Source: JAJRRH01 sp047638815
GTDB taxonomy: Bacteria > Bacteroidota > Bacteroidia > Flavobacteriales_D > JABDKJ01
Direction of reading: 5' to 3'
NCBI GenBank assembly: GCA_047638815.1
Contig: JBLIMR010000001.1
Coordinates: forward strand, 248,001 to 312,000
Length of the DNA: 64,000 nt
Shown: positions 26,901 through 35,820 of the stretch, piece after piece
Numbering within the stretch: position 1 is the first letter of the stretch
Layout of the letters: each line of letters opens with the position of its first letter
The notes under the pieces: generated by a model
Seen by the model: the letters and a program-made list of their open reading frames with translations, nothing else
The model's database searches: none
Told to the model about the DNA's origin: nothing
Made by a program: the position numbers and the translations under genes

Positions 26901-28421
26901 TTATTTTTTTTTCATTTTATTTGCTGGGTCAAAATTATCAGGGATGCTTTTTTTTCTGTCGCTTACAATTTTGTGAATTTTGGCTTCGAGAACTAAACTA
27001 GGCAGGGCCGCATTGGGATCAATTAAATTGCCATTCTCATCGATTAAAACATACGAAGGAAGACTATTAATTTGGTACTGATCCATCAATAATTTGTCTT
27101 GAGATATATGTAGCAAGATTTGCTCTAAGCCTGGATTAGCATCAATGTGTTTTTTCATTGAATTTATATTCTCGTCAATGGAGATACTAAGAAAATGAAA
27201 ATCATTCTTGTATTTTTCAGCCAAGGTATTGGTCACTGACATCTCTCTCAAACAGGATTTACACCATGTAGCCCAAAATTCAAGTAAAACAGGCTTGCCG
27301 CGATAATCAGATAAAGAATGCTTCTGACCAGAATTGTCGCTCAGTAAAAAATTGTATGCTTCGCTACCGATCATATTCCTCGTTAACTTAGAGTATAAGT
27401 GTTGTGCTAAATATCTAGCCCTGGAAGAAGATCCGACTTTCTCTAGATCATTTAAAAGTGCAATTATCCTATCTTGAGGAATTGAGTTTTTATCCCACTC
27501 TGAATACAAGGAATAGGCCAAAACAATTTCTGATATGGTTATGTTTTTAAGGAAGTCGTCCTTCTGCAACGTGTCCAAAACGGTTTCAAGATTACTTTCG
27601 TTATTTAGTGTTCCCCATATATCTGCATGTTCAAATTTTGATGAAAATTCTTGAAAATAATCATCATAAAAAGTTTGTAATAAATTGATTTGCTCAGGAT
27701 TATGAAGATCTATTTCATAGGGTTCTATATAGCTGGTATATATTTGTCTTAAGTCGATGGTCTGACGAAGCATGTCTGCTAATACACTTTTTCGGTAGAC
27801 GAAGAAAAAATCTTTAGATACATCGTTATACAATTGATCTAAGTCCCTTGCAAAAACTTTTACCTTCTCTTCGTAGATTCTGATATTTGACACTGACTTT
27901 ATTGAACTTTGTGTTGAGTCTGAATCAATGGAAACCCTAGATCCCATTGATTGAGATAATCTAACTAGAAGATCATAATTGTCCTTATAGAATTGCGCAT
28001 ACCGTTGATTGAAATCAATGAGTTTTGAATTTATATCTTTCTCATCAAGATTGTTAAAGAATAGTTCAACCTTGGCGGTGTTATTTACTGATTTATTAAT
28101 TCCAGGATGCAATGGTGGAAAAATGACAGAGTAATTTGTCCCAGGTTGAACGTATATATGAGCATTGACAAAATCACATCTCAAATTTATCATTTGAATT
28201 TTATCATTCTGAAAGGAAAGTTCAAAGTTCCCCAAGCTATCAATGATACATATACCTTCTATTTTTAAGGATTTCGAAAAATGATCTAAGTAAGAAAAAG
28301 CGACCAATTCTTTGCCTGCATAATCAGGTGCTTCGCCTCTAATAATTACTTCCTCAGCCTTCACACCAAACAGCACTGTAAAAAGTAAAGCGTATAATGT
28401 AATGGTGTTTCTAATCAACAT
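26901..28421 (-). CDS. TlpA-like thioredoxin-fold protein
   Basis: An exported thiol-disulfide protein of about 506 residues. The signal peptide covers about residues 1-23 (MLIRNTITLYALLFTVLFG). The next 80 residues resemble DUF4369, the usual N-terminal partner of such redox proteins in this phylum, and a long helical middle follows. The thioredoxin domain covers about the last 150 residues, with the redox pair WCKSC in VLLEFWATWCKSCLREM and the cis-proline region SLPSYVLIDENG. It overlaps the end of coaD by 11 bases. A start 18 bases upstream is also possible, but the chosen ATG gives the better signal peptide. Confidence 0.8.
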   Translation of the reverse strand: MLIRNTITLYALLFTVLFGVKAEEVIIRGEAPDYAGKELVAFSYLDHFSKSLKIEGICIIDSLGNFELSFQNDKIQMINLRCDFVNAHIYVQPGTNYSVIFPPLHPGINKSVNNTAKVELFFNNLDEKDINSKLIDFNQRYAQFYKDNYDLLVRLSQSMGSRVSIDSDSTQSSIKSVSNIRIYEEKVKVFARDLDQLYNDVSKDFFFVYRKSVLADMLRQTIDLRQIYTSYIEPYEIDLHNPEQINLLQTFYDDYFQEFSSKFEHADIWGTLNNESNLETVLDTLQKDDFLKNITISEIVLAYSLYSEWDKNSIPQDRIIALLNDLEKVGSSSRARYLAQHLYSKLTRNMIGSEAYNFLLSDNSGQKHSLSDYRGKPVLLEFWATWCKSCLREMSVTNTLAEKYKNDFHFLSISIDENINSMKKHIDANPGLEQILLHISQDKLLMDQYQINSLPSYVLIDENGNLIDPNAALPSLVLEAKIHKIVSDRKKSIPDNFDPANKMKKK

Positions 28422-28890
28422 TGTGAAGATATTTTTCAATTTTCATGCCATTTGGAATAAATTTTGAAATATCTCCTTTATTACGCAGAATCTCTCTCAA
28501 TATTGTTGAACTAATCGCAGCATATTTGGGTGTTGTTATTAAAAAAATAGTTTCCACATCAGGCCACATCGCTTGATTGACTTGAGAAATATTTCTTTCA
28601 TAATTAAAATCAGCACTGTCTCTAAGACCCCTAAGAATAAAGGGAGCTGACTTTTCTTTGCAGTAGTCAACTGTAAGTTTACTAAATGACTCTACCGAAA
28701 TACGGTCTTCATCTTTGAATATATCATTGATCATTGCTATTCTATCTTCCAACGAGAAGAAGTGTTTTTTACTGGTATTTACTCCTATGGCAATTATTAT
28801 ATGATCAAATATCTCGAGTCCTCGTCTTACGACATCTTCATGTCCTTTTGTAAACGGATCGAATGAACCTGGGAAAACCGCTGTTTTCAT
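28411..28890 (-). CDS. coaD: Pantetheine-phosphate adenylyltransferase
   Basis: This enzyme adds AMP to phosphopantetheine in coenzyme A synthesis. The 159-residue protein has the nucleotidyltransferase start AVFPGSFDPFTKGHEDVVRR with the T/HxGH motif, then FILRGLRDSADFNYE and the C-terminal AAISSTILREI. Length is normal. It lies 25 bases after rsmD in the same operon. Confidence 0.96.
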   Translation of the reverse strand: MKTAVFPGSFDPFTKGHEDVVRRGLEIFDHIIIAIGVNTSKKHFFSLEDRIAMINDIFKDEDRISVESFSKLTVDYCKEKSAPFILRGLRDSADFNYERNISQVNQAMWPDVETIFLITTPKYAAISSTILREILRNKGDISKFIPNGMKIEKYLHNVD

Positions 28891-28915
28891 GTAAGTAAGT
28901 GTTTTTTAAATAAGA

Positions 28916-29470
28916 TTACTCCTCCTCTTCAGATATTCCGTTGTATCTAAATATACTGAAGTTAACTTTACCATAATTTCTTAGTTCAACAAAGTTAGGT
29001 GCTTTAGTGAAGTTAATCTGCTTGGGATGTTCAACTACCAACAGACCATTTTTGATGAGAAGTTCTTTGCTGAAAACCAATTCTGGAATTTTATCAAACT
29101 TGGTAGAACCATATGGCGGATCACAAAAAATAACATCATATTTTTTCTTACAGGTCCTCAAATATCTAAATGCGTCCAGCTTGTATGATCTCATATCGAC
29201 TTCCAAAACATCGATCATCTTTTTTCTAAACATATGTGACGCTAGAGAAATATCGACTGAATCCCCAGAGGCAGCTCCCCTTGAGAACATTTCGTAACTT
29301 ATATTCCCTGTGCCCGCAAAAACATCAAGGAAGTTTACTCCATCAAGATTTTTGTAATTCTTTAGGACATTAAATATCCCTTCTTTGGCAAAGTCAGTTG
29401 TTGGTCTAGCTTTGATATTTGTCGGGGGCGATATTTTCTTCCCCTTGAATTTACCAGCTATTATACGCAT
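28916..29470 (-). CDS. rsmD: 16S rRNA (guanine966-N2)-methyltransferase
   Basis: RsmD methylates G966 of 16S rRNA late in assembly. The 184-residue protein has the N-terminal MRIIAGKFKGKKI and PTTDFAKEGIFN, the S-adenosylmethionine site FLDVFAGTGNISYEMFSRGA (about 46-65), and the catalytic motif DVIFCDPPYGSTKF (about 115-128). It overlaps the DUF3822 gene by ten bases and precedes coaD, a common neighbour. Confidence 0.95.
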   Translation of the reverse strand: MRIIAGKFKGKKISPPTNIKARPTTDFAKEGIFNVLKNYKNLDGVNFLDVFAGTGNISYEMFSRGAASGDSVDISLASHMFRKKMIDVLEVDMRSYKLDAFRYLRTCKKKYDVIFCDPPYGSTKFDKIPELVFSKELLIKNGLLVVEHPKQINFTKAPNFVELRNYGKVNFSIFRYNGISEEEE

Positions 29471-30243
29471 TGATATTGATTTAGTAGGATAACGTCATTC
29501 GCATAAGCCTTATTTGATAGGTTCTTGCCCACATTTAAGTCATATTCAAACCTATGGTAACCTGCATTTGGACAATATTGTTTTAAAAGATCAAAATAAT
29601 CAGCGCGAATGTTACCACAGATTCTAATCTTTGATTCTTTGAGATTGAAACCAAGCATGTCTAGAACATACACCACATAATAGGTATAATCCTCCGGATT
29701 GTGCACTTGAAAGCCATTGGTAAACAATAAGTTTTTGCCATCACTGGCTATAATCTCAGTATGACCATCATGGCAATATACACTTACTTGCTTAGATTGC
29801 GTGGCAATAGATGAACGCAGGTGTGCCTCCAGCAAAACCGATATCACATGACTAATACGAGTCTCTGGAAAGAATTTTAATATGTCCGTTAAATTTTTAT
29901 TCTCTGAGTAGATCAAATTAGAATCCACTTGTCTTACATAATCACTTTTAATATGATCGCTATGACCATCCAATCCAAAATTAAATTTCAAATACTGAGC
30001 TTTATCATCGGCATTGAAAATGCTTTTTGGCACTATTGTTTTCTCAGGAGAATAAACTGTAAGCACTGAGGATTGAAAATGTTGAGATGAAATTTCTTGT
30101 AACCTCTTGATATCATCATCTTTAGTGATGTTAAGAGATATAACCGAAGGATTCTCTTGGCTCATCATACCTTGAATTAGTATGTGAACCTCATCGCCAT
30201 GAAGACTCATCATCACATGCGAAGAGAAGGATGAAATAGACAC
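29461..30243 (-). CDS. DUF3822 family protein
   Basis: A 260-residue protein with no signal peptide, matching DUF3822, a family limited to Bacteroidota and typically next to rsmD and coaD. The centre has the pattern VYCHDGHTEIIASDGKNLLF and the end YDLNVGKNLSNKAY, which suggests an actin-like or ASKHA-related fold in this family (my inference from order). No catalytic residue can be named. It overlaps rsmD, so the two are translationally coupled. Confidence 0.75.
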   Translation of the reverse strand: MSISSFSSHVMMSLHGDEVHILIQGMMSQENPSVISLNITKDDDIKRLQEISSQHFQSSVLTVYSPEKTIVPKSIFNADDKAQYLKFNFGLDGHSDHIKSDYVRQVDSNLIYSENKNLTDILKFFPETRISHVISVLLEAHLRSSIATQSKQVSVYCHDGHTEIIASDGKNLLFTNGFQVHNPEDYTYYVVYVLDMLGFNLKESKIRICGNIRADYFDLLKQYCPNAGYHRFEYDLNVGKNLSNKAYANDVILLNQYQCV

Positions 30244-30262
30244 AAAAAAATGGGGTTAAAAA

Positions 30263-31102
30263 TTACTCTTTCCAGTTACCGTTTGTAATAGCTTCCGTCA
30301 TTGAACCTACCTTAAGTGCTTCTACTGATTTATCAAAAGGTTTTGGATCTTCACAAACGAAGACTGGTCTTTTTGCTCCTCCACTTACATCAATTGATCC
30401 GGCATTTAAGATCAATCTTTCATTGTTTGTACCAGGGGCAATATCAAATTGATCCAAGTTTAAAGGATATTTTCTTTTAGCCATTGCTTTTTCATTTTCA
30501 AAAAGAACCTTCAAAGCGTTTTCATAAATCGTATCCTTCACAAGCAACCCAGCATCTTTTATTTGTTGATCCGTCATTCCTGCTGGACGAGATTGATATA
30601 ACCCAAGTTCTATGGCTTGAGATTCATTAAGTATACTATCAGGAAGTTCTCCGATATCTTTTACTGTCATCATCTTTCCACTTTTGATGAAGTTTTTCAA
30701 TTCTGACCAATTTTTCGTGTAAACGCCATTCATCTCCAAGTATGCCAATTCAGCTGTTCTAACATCCTTAAGCCTTTGAATCATTTGTGCTTTAACAAGA
30801 TTTCTTTTGGCAGTTAACTTTAGTTCAGAATCAATGGTCTTGACATTGTTATATGCAAAGTACACCGAACCGACAATGAAAACACCAGTTAAACCCCATA
30901 CGACTGATTTTTTTAACATATCTAACAAAAAGAAAACCGAAACAATACCAATTAACAAAATTGCCAAGGTTCCAAAAAGCGCAAGATTGTTTTGTCTAGT
31001 AGCTTGATCACCAGTAAACCCTGATATCAATAGAACTAATGCAACAATAATACAAAGTGCTGGAAACCAAAACTTACCAATTGTTCTTAAAATCTGATTC
31101 AT
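30263..31102 (-). CDS. Membrane protein with pseudopilin-like segment
   Basis: A 279-residue protein of unknown function. Three hydrophobic segments lie near residues 10-30, 42-62 and 68-88. Immediately after the last one comes KAQMIQRLKDVRTAELAYLEMNGVYTKNWSELKNFI, split here only by reading; this is the helix pattern and tyrosine/tryptophan turn seen after the membrane helix of type II secretion pseudopilins. The C-terminal 100 residues are soluble and beta-rich. It lies 19 bases upstream of the DUF3822 gene and has its own good promoter, so it likely heads the operon that runs to the RDD gene. Confidence 0.65.
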   Translation of the reverse strand: MNQILRTIGKFWFPALCIIVALVLLISGFTGDQATRQNNLALFGTLAILLIGIVSVFFLLDMLKKSVVWGLTGVFIVGSVYFAYNNVKTIDSELKLTAKRNLVKAQMIQRLKDVRTAELAYLEMNGVYTKNWSELKNFIKSGKMMTVKDIGELPDSILNESQAIELGLYQSRPAGMTDQQIKDAGLLVKDTIYENALKVLFENEKAMAKRKYPLNLDQFDIAPGTNNERLILNAGSIDVSGGAKRPVFVCEDPKPFDKSVEALKVGSMTEAITNGNWKE

Positions 31103-31125
31103 CTTTATTTATTAAATATATCTAT

Positions 31126-31133
31126 CAAAGTTA
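31126..31133 (-). promoter_or_regulatory. Promoter (TTG / TAACTTTG) of the 30263 operon
   Basis: The reverse strand has TAACTTTG (TAnnTTTG) and a TTG at 31155-31153, 19 bases apart as expected for the phylum. The box ends 23 bases before the start codon. Confidence 0.6.
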
Positions 31134-31279
31134 GCTAATAATCACAAATCTACAATTATTTTTAGATTCTTCATCATTTGGTTATTAGAGTTCTACTTTG
31201 CATAATCGAGGGCTCAGTTATGTGCCAATTTGAGTATGTTTGTAATACCTGTTTACTTTGTTGAATCCGCAAATACTCT

Positions 31280-32689
31280 ATGTTGAAAACGGAAGAATTA
31301 ACTCATTTATTACTTCAAAACTTAGGATTTACTCCAACTCCAGACCAAGAGAGAGCTGTTTATATTCTAAGTCGTTTTCTTTTGAGTGATAAAAGTAGGT
31401 GCGCATTTTTACTCAGAGGTTATGCAGGAACTGGGAAGACTAGTCTAATGAAGGCCTTGGTGTTGTCGTCAAGAGCTGTAAAAATGAAGACATTTCTTAT
31501 GTCTCCAACTGGACGAGCTGCCAAAGTCCTACAGATGTATACATCGAAGGCGGCATTCACGATTCATAAGAGTATCTATTTCAGACAAGTTTCTAAGGAG
31601 GGAGTGGCTCGATTTGTTCTAAAAAAAAATCTTCATACCAATACTATCTTTATTGTTGATGAGGCATCGATGATTAGCGATGTCTCGAGTTTTAGTGAGA
31701 CAGGATTATTGGAAGACATGATTTTATACGTGTTTTCTGGAAAGAATTGTAGGCTACTAATCATTGGAGATCAAGCGCAACTACCTCCAGTACATTTGGA
31801 TATCAGTCCGGCACTTGACGAAGATGTTTTGCGAGACAATTATAATTTAATCATCGCGAAACATGAAATGACTCAGGTAATGAGACAACAGCTCGGTTCT
31901 GGGATACTATCATATGCCACAGAAATTCGAAATAGTCTGCTCAAGGAAGACTATAGTTTACCAGAACCGCCATATGAAGATTTTAATGATTTGATTAAGA
32001 TTGATTATTCTGACTTACAAGATGAAATGGAAAAATGCATTCGTGATTACGGCATCGATAATGTGAAGATTTTAACAAGATCAAATAAAACCGCTAATCA
32101 ATACAACCAGCAAATTCGTAGAGAAGTCATGTGGCTCGAAGAAGACATAGCAACCGAAGATCAACTGATGATTGTCAAAAACAACTATCACTGGATTGAA
32201 GATAATGAGAGGATAGGTTTTCTTGCAAATGGTGATATGCTAGAGGTGCAAAAAATCGGAAATAGAAGCAGAATGTATGGTTTGAATTTCTGCGATGCTA
32301 CGCTTAAGTTGACAGATTATAAGGAGGAAGACACCATTGATTGTAAAATGTTACTGGATACGTTAATGGTCAATGGACCATCACTTCCAGGTGAAACGAT
32401 GAGCGCATTGTATCAGGCTGTGAGTGCGGATTATGCAGATGAACCATCAAGAAAAAAGAGAAGAGAATTGATAAAAAATGATCCGTGGTTAAATGCACTC
32501 CAGGTTAAATTTTCTTATGCCATCACATGTCATAAAGCGCAAGGTGGGCAGTGGCCAATTATTTTTATCGATAGAGGTTATTTTACGGATGATATGTTGG
32601 ACAAATCTTACTTAAGATGGCTTTATACTGCTCTAACAAGAGCCACCAAGAAAGTATATTTCGTGAATTTCAAAATGATAGAGATTTAG
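31280..32689 (+). CDS. RecD/Pif1-type ATP-dependent helicase
   Basis: A 469-residue superfamily 1B DNA helicase, related to RecD and Pif1. Motif I is LLRGYAGTGKTSLMKA (about residues 44-59), motif Ia SPTGRAAKVLQ, and motif II FIVDEASMISD (about 124). Motif III is IIGDQAQLPPV (about 167-177). Motif V/VI region is SYAITCHKAQGGQWPIIFID near 412-432, ending LYTALTRATKKVYFVN. There is an 80-residue insert (about 285-370) typical of the 1B group. It probably acts in replication or recombination; the exact role cannot be told. Single gene, convergent with the LytTR gene. Confidence 0.9.
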   Translation: MLKTEELTHLLLQNLGFTPTPDQERAVYILSRFLLSDKSRCAFLLRGYAGTGKTSLMKALVLSSRAVKMKTFLMSPTGRAAKVLQMYTSKAAFTIHKSIYFRQVSKEGVARFVLKKNLHTNTIFIVDEASMISDVSSFSETGLLEDMILYVFSGKNCRLLIIGDQAQLPPVHLDISPALDEDVLRDNYNLIIAKHEMTQVMRQQLGSGILSYATEIRNSLLKEDYSLPEPPYEDFNDLIKIDYSDLQDEMEKCIRDYGIDNVKILTRSNKTANQYNQQIRREVMWLEEDIATEDQLMIVKNNYHWIEDNERIGFLANGDMLEVQKIGNRSRMYGLNFCDATLKLTDYKEEDTIDCKMLLDTLMVNGPSLPGETMSALYQAVSADYADEPSRKKRRELIKNDPWLNALQVKFSYAITCHKAQGGQWPIIFIDRGYFTDDMLDKSYLRWLYTALTRATKKVYFVNFKMIEI

Positions 32690-32744
32690 TCTTCTATCTT
32701 AGTCTTGGCAGCTTTATATCATCGGATGCTAATATTACTCTTAT

Positions 32745-33473
32745 TCACAAACTCAGTGCGTTTTTGAACTTTGCGGATTGCCTTCTTGAAATTTCAACTT
32801 CTGACCCCTCCTTGAGGATTACTTTCAATCCGCCATTATACATGTTTTCAATATTATCTATCCAATCAAGGTTGATTATAAACTTTCTATTTGCTCTGAA
32901 AAAAACGTTGGTATTAAGTCTGCCCTCTAATTTATTTAAAGATTTTAAGATCAATGGTTTTTGATCTTTAAAGTAGACCCTAACATAGTTTCCAATGGAT
33001 TCAAATTTGACAACTTCCTTAAGGCTTACAAACCAGCAATTATCTCCATCCTTTATGAAAATTTGATCCTCTGCACCTAAATACTTTTTTCCTACAGTCG
33101 CTTCATGACTTTCATCTTGAGGGCTACTCTCTTTCATAGCTCCTTCAAGCGCCTTTTCCATTCGATCTGACTCAACTGGCTTTAATAAGTAATCCAATGC
33201 GCTAACTTCAAATGCTTTAAGCGCAAATTCATCATATGCAGTCACGAATATAACCTTGGGCATAAAGTTGAGTTCATTCAGCATTTCAAAGCCATCCATA
33301 TCGGGCATTTGTATGTCAAGGAAGATAAGATCTGGATGTAGTTCCTCTATTTTTTTTATCCCCATTTCTGCATTATTTGCTTCCGCAATAACATCGATAT
33401 TTGTGTATTGCTCTAACATCCGGATAAGTTCCTTTCTTGCTAATCTTTCATCATCAATAACAATTACTCTCAT
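32745..33473 (-). CDS. LytTR-family response regulator
   Basis: A 242-residue response regulator. The receiver (residues 1-120) has the acidic pocket DDER (Asp8-Asp9), the phospho-acceptor Asp53 in LIFLDIQMPDMDG, the switch Thr in FVTAYDEF and the lysine in LLKPVE. The LytTR DNA-binding domain follows at about residues 138-240 (IKDGDNCWFVSLKEVVKFES, NVFFRANRKFIINLDWI). It is overlapped by ATGA with the cognate sensor gene, so the pair forms one unit. Confidence 0.95.
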   Translation of the reverse strand: MRVIVIDDERLARKELIRMLEQYTNIDVIAEANNAEMGIKKIEELHPDLIFLDIQMPDMDGFEMLNELNFMPKVIFVTAYDEFALKAFEVSALDYLLKPVESDRMEKALEGAMKESSPQDESHEATVGKKYLGAEDQIFIKDGDNCWFVSLKEVVKFESIGNYVRVYFKDQKPLILKSLNKLEGRLNTNVFFRANRKFIINLDWIDNIENMYNGGLKVILKEGSEVEISRRQSAKFKNALSL

Positions 33474-34534
33474 GATTCTAATATTTTGGGCATTATTATG
33501 GTTGTCACAACCGTGTTAGGAGCTGCGTTGATAATGGAAAACGTATAGTTTTCTGCAAATAACAAACTCAATCTTTTTTTCGTGTTTATTATTCCAATTC
33601 CAGTACCCCTAATTACACCTTCCTGGTATTTTCCAGGATTTAAAACTTGAATTTTTAACTTCTCACCATCCTCTTCAATTTGAATACCGATATCACCCCC
33701 TGCTTTCTTAGTACCAATACCATGCTTTACCGCATTTTCTACAAGCGTGCTAATTACCATCGGTGGAACTTTCACGTTAAGTAAAGTGGGATCAATATCA
33801 AAATAGTAATTCAATCGTTCTTCGTACCTAATCTTTTCCAAGGATAGATACTTTTCAACGATATCAATTTCGTCACTAAGGTTAACATATTGCCTCTTAT
33901 TCGAAATTAAACTATTCCTAAGAATACTGGAAAGTTGTGTTATTGCATTTTGAGCAAGACTTGGGTCCTCTTGTATAAGAGCACGAATCGAATTCATCGC
34001 ATTGAATATAAAGTGAGGATTTAGTTGGGACTTAAGATTTTGAAGTTCAACCTCTCGATTTGAGGCCAATAATTTTAGATTTTTAATCTCTTCTTTTTCG
34101 TAATTTTTATAGTAGTTATAGTTCAAATAAATGGATGACCACAACATGAAAATGATTGTGGTATTTATCATAAAGCCCAATACAGCCAGATAGGGGAATT
34201 TTATTATCGGTTGTATACTCTCAAAAAACAAATCCAATATAGAAGAAATAATTAAAGTGAAAATGACACCAAATAAAATTGAACCAATTAAAATTCTTGG
34301 AAAAAGCTTCACCAAATTGAGTTTTAACCAACCTTCTTTTACCATATACTGTCGGTAAAAGAACGATAAGAGTACACCTAAAATAAGAAATATTGCTGAG
34401 GCTTTTGTTGCCACACCTAATTCTACTCCATTCATACTACTATTCCAATATCCAAGCATTACACTAACCAATGCCCAACCCATAATTTGGAAAATCCAGA
34501 AAATTCCAGAACCATATTTGTTTGATCGAAACAT
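33470..34534 (-). CDS. LytS-like sensor histidine kinase
   Basis: A 354-residue membrane kinase with four membrane helices in the first 150 residues and no separate sensor domain, then a linker with a coiled-coil-like stretch (KEEIKNLKLLASNREVELQN). The His_kinase motif is QLNPHFIFNAMNSIRALI (about 170-187), with the phospho-accepting histidine. The ATPase domain has VPPMVISTLVENAVKHGIG (N-box) and GTGIGIINTKKRL (G-box). It should signal to the LytTR regulator encoded just after it. The region upstream is a long non-coding stretch. Confidence 0.93.
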   Translation of the reverse strand: MFRSNKYGSGIFWIFQIMGWALVSVMLGYWNSSMNGVELGVATKASAIFLILGVLLSFFYRQYMVKEGWLKLNLVKLFPRILIGSILFGVIFTLIISSILDLFFESIQPIIKFPYLAVLGFMINTTIIFMLWSSIYLNYNYYKNYEKEEIKNLKLLASNREVELQNLKSQLNPHFIFNAMNSIRALIQEDPSLAQNAITQLSSILRNSLISNKRQYVNLSDEIDIVEKYLSLEKIRYEERLNYYFDIDPTLLNVKVPPMVISTLVENAVKHGIGTKKAGGDIGIQIEEDGEKLKIQVLNPGKYQEGVIRGTGIGIINTKKRLSLLFAENYTFSIINAAPNTVVTTIIMPKILES

Positions 34535-34975
34535 GGGTCAATATTTTGAAATAAGTTTCATTTTTCGAAGGTGAAGATATAATATTTTGCAGGTGCACTT
34601 TTTACAATGTTACCAACGGTTTGTCAGGGTGTTGAGATCCTTATATCATACAAAGTCAATAATCAAGTCATGAATTGAATAAGATCGTTGTTTAGGGATA
34701 CTATTGAAGAACTAATTTCGACTTCTTCCAACTGTTGATAAGACGTGTTTTTCAATGTTAATACATGATCGTAAGTGGATCATAAATCATTGAAAAACAA
34801 ATAGATAAATCCGTCAACCTCTTGTTGGGTACTTGTTGATAAAACCGAATTTAGCACTTGACATGAGGGGGCATTAAGCTTTATATTTGCGTTAGATGTA
34901 CTTTTCAACTAGGAATGTATGTTTTCACGACTATTTGTAAGACAACCGTAGTTAGGCGGTTAAATATTTTTTTGA
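34535..34975. other. Long intergenic region (441 bases)
   Basis: The space between divergent genes for the LytS kinase and the secreted protein at 34976. No ORF, tRNA or long inverted repeat is apparent. One clear Bacteroidota promoter lies at 34858-34889. Short repeats of TGTTGATAA-type sequence occur at about 34734-34742 and 34833-34841, which could be regulator sites, but this is weak. Confidence 0.4.
34858..34889 (+). promoter_or_regulatory. Promoter (TTG / TATATTTG) of the secreted protein gene
   Basis: TTG at 34858-34860 and TATATTTG at 34882-34889, spaced by 21 bases. The transcript would carry a leader of about 80 bases before the ATG at 34976. Confidence 0.6.
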
Positions 34976-35764
34976 ATGAATAAACACTACTCAATCTTAA
35001 TATTATTTATTTTTTTTGTAAGTCAGGCTTTTGCTAGTCAGCTGATTATAGACGGTAACTATCAATTAAGAAATATTTTCATACTCAATGTAGAGGCTCC
35101 ATCTGGAGTTGGATATTGCGTGAATGAAGTAACAGTTAACGGTGATGTAACAACAGACGAGATCAACTCTTCTGCTTTTGAAATTGATTTATCCCAATAC
35201 GGTTTGGCTTTAGGGGATAAAGTGGAAGTACAGATTTCATTCAAAGATGGTTGCGAGCCAAAGATTCTTAATCCGGATGCGCTTAAAGCTGTACCGACTT
35301 TTGAAATTGAGGATATGCAAATTGACAGTGATGGTGTCTTAACTTGGGTGTCGAAAAATGAGCAAGGATCTATACCATATGCGATTCAGCAATATAAGTG
35401 GAATAAGTGGGTCACTTTGGGAGTGGTAGATGGAAATGGTACATCAAATGAAAATTCTTATAGATTTAAAGTTGTTCCTATTTCAGGGAAGAATAAGGTA
35501 AGAGTGGTTCAAAAGAGTACTAACGGTCAAGTGAGACCTTCAAAAGTAGTAAGTTTTGATTCTACCATTAAACCAGTAGAGTATAGTTATGATAAGAAAT
35601 CAAGTTTAGTAATGTTTAGTGCTGATACTAGTTTCGAAGTGTATGACAAATATGGCCAAGTAATCAAAAGAGGTTATGACAGCAAGGTAGATGCTTCAAT
35701 GTTGGATAAAGGAAATTATTATCTTACATATGATGGTGCGACTGGAGAATTTGTAAAGCGATAA
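34976..35764 (+). CDS. Secreted protein with sorting-domain-like tail
   Basis: A 262-residue exported protein of unknown activity. Signal peptide MNKHYSILILFIFFVSQAFA. A beta-rich domain (about 22-100) with two cysteines (GYCVNE and KDGCEPK) is followed by a fibronectin-like stretch (about 105-190). The C-terminal 65 residues (SADTSFEVYDKYGQVIKRG, then MLDKGNYYLTYDG and EFVKR) have the order of a shortened T9SS sorting domain, without the usual PNP motif at its start. It is transcribed alone from its own promoter; a hairpin terminator follows. Confidence 0.65.
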   Translation: MNKHYSILILFIFFVSQAFASQLIIDGNYQLRNIFILNVEAPSGVGYCVNEVTVNGDVTTDEINSSAFEIDLSQYGLALGDKVEVQISFKDGCEPKILNPDALKAVPTFEIEDMQIDSDGVLTWVSKNEQGSIPYAIQQYKWNKWVTLGVVDGNGTSNENSYRFKVVPISGKNKVRVVQKSTNGQVRPSKVVSFDSTIKPVEYSYDKKSSLVMFSADTSFEVYDKYGQVIKRGYDSKVDASMLDKGNYYLTYDGATGEFVKR

Positions 35765-35784
35765 TCTTCGAAAAAATCTTTATT

Positions 35785-35820
35785 AAACCTACTAGTTCAT
35801 TGAATCAGCAGGTTTTTTTT
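35785..35820 (+). terminator. Terminator-like hairpin directly before the next ATG
   Basis: AAACCTACTAGTTC pairs imperfectly (two to three mismatches) with GAATCAGCAGGTTT around a three-base loop, followed by T8. The T tract ends at the base before the ATG at 35821. Confidence 0.65.

Noticed and set aside
35800..35820. Upstream TTG start for the alpha/beta hydrolase
   Set aside because: It would place the first seven codons inside the stem and T tract of a terminator, with a QQVFF-type start unrelated to the fold.
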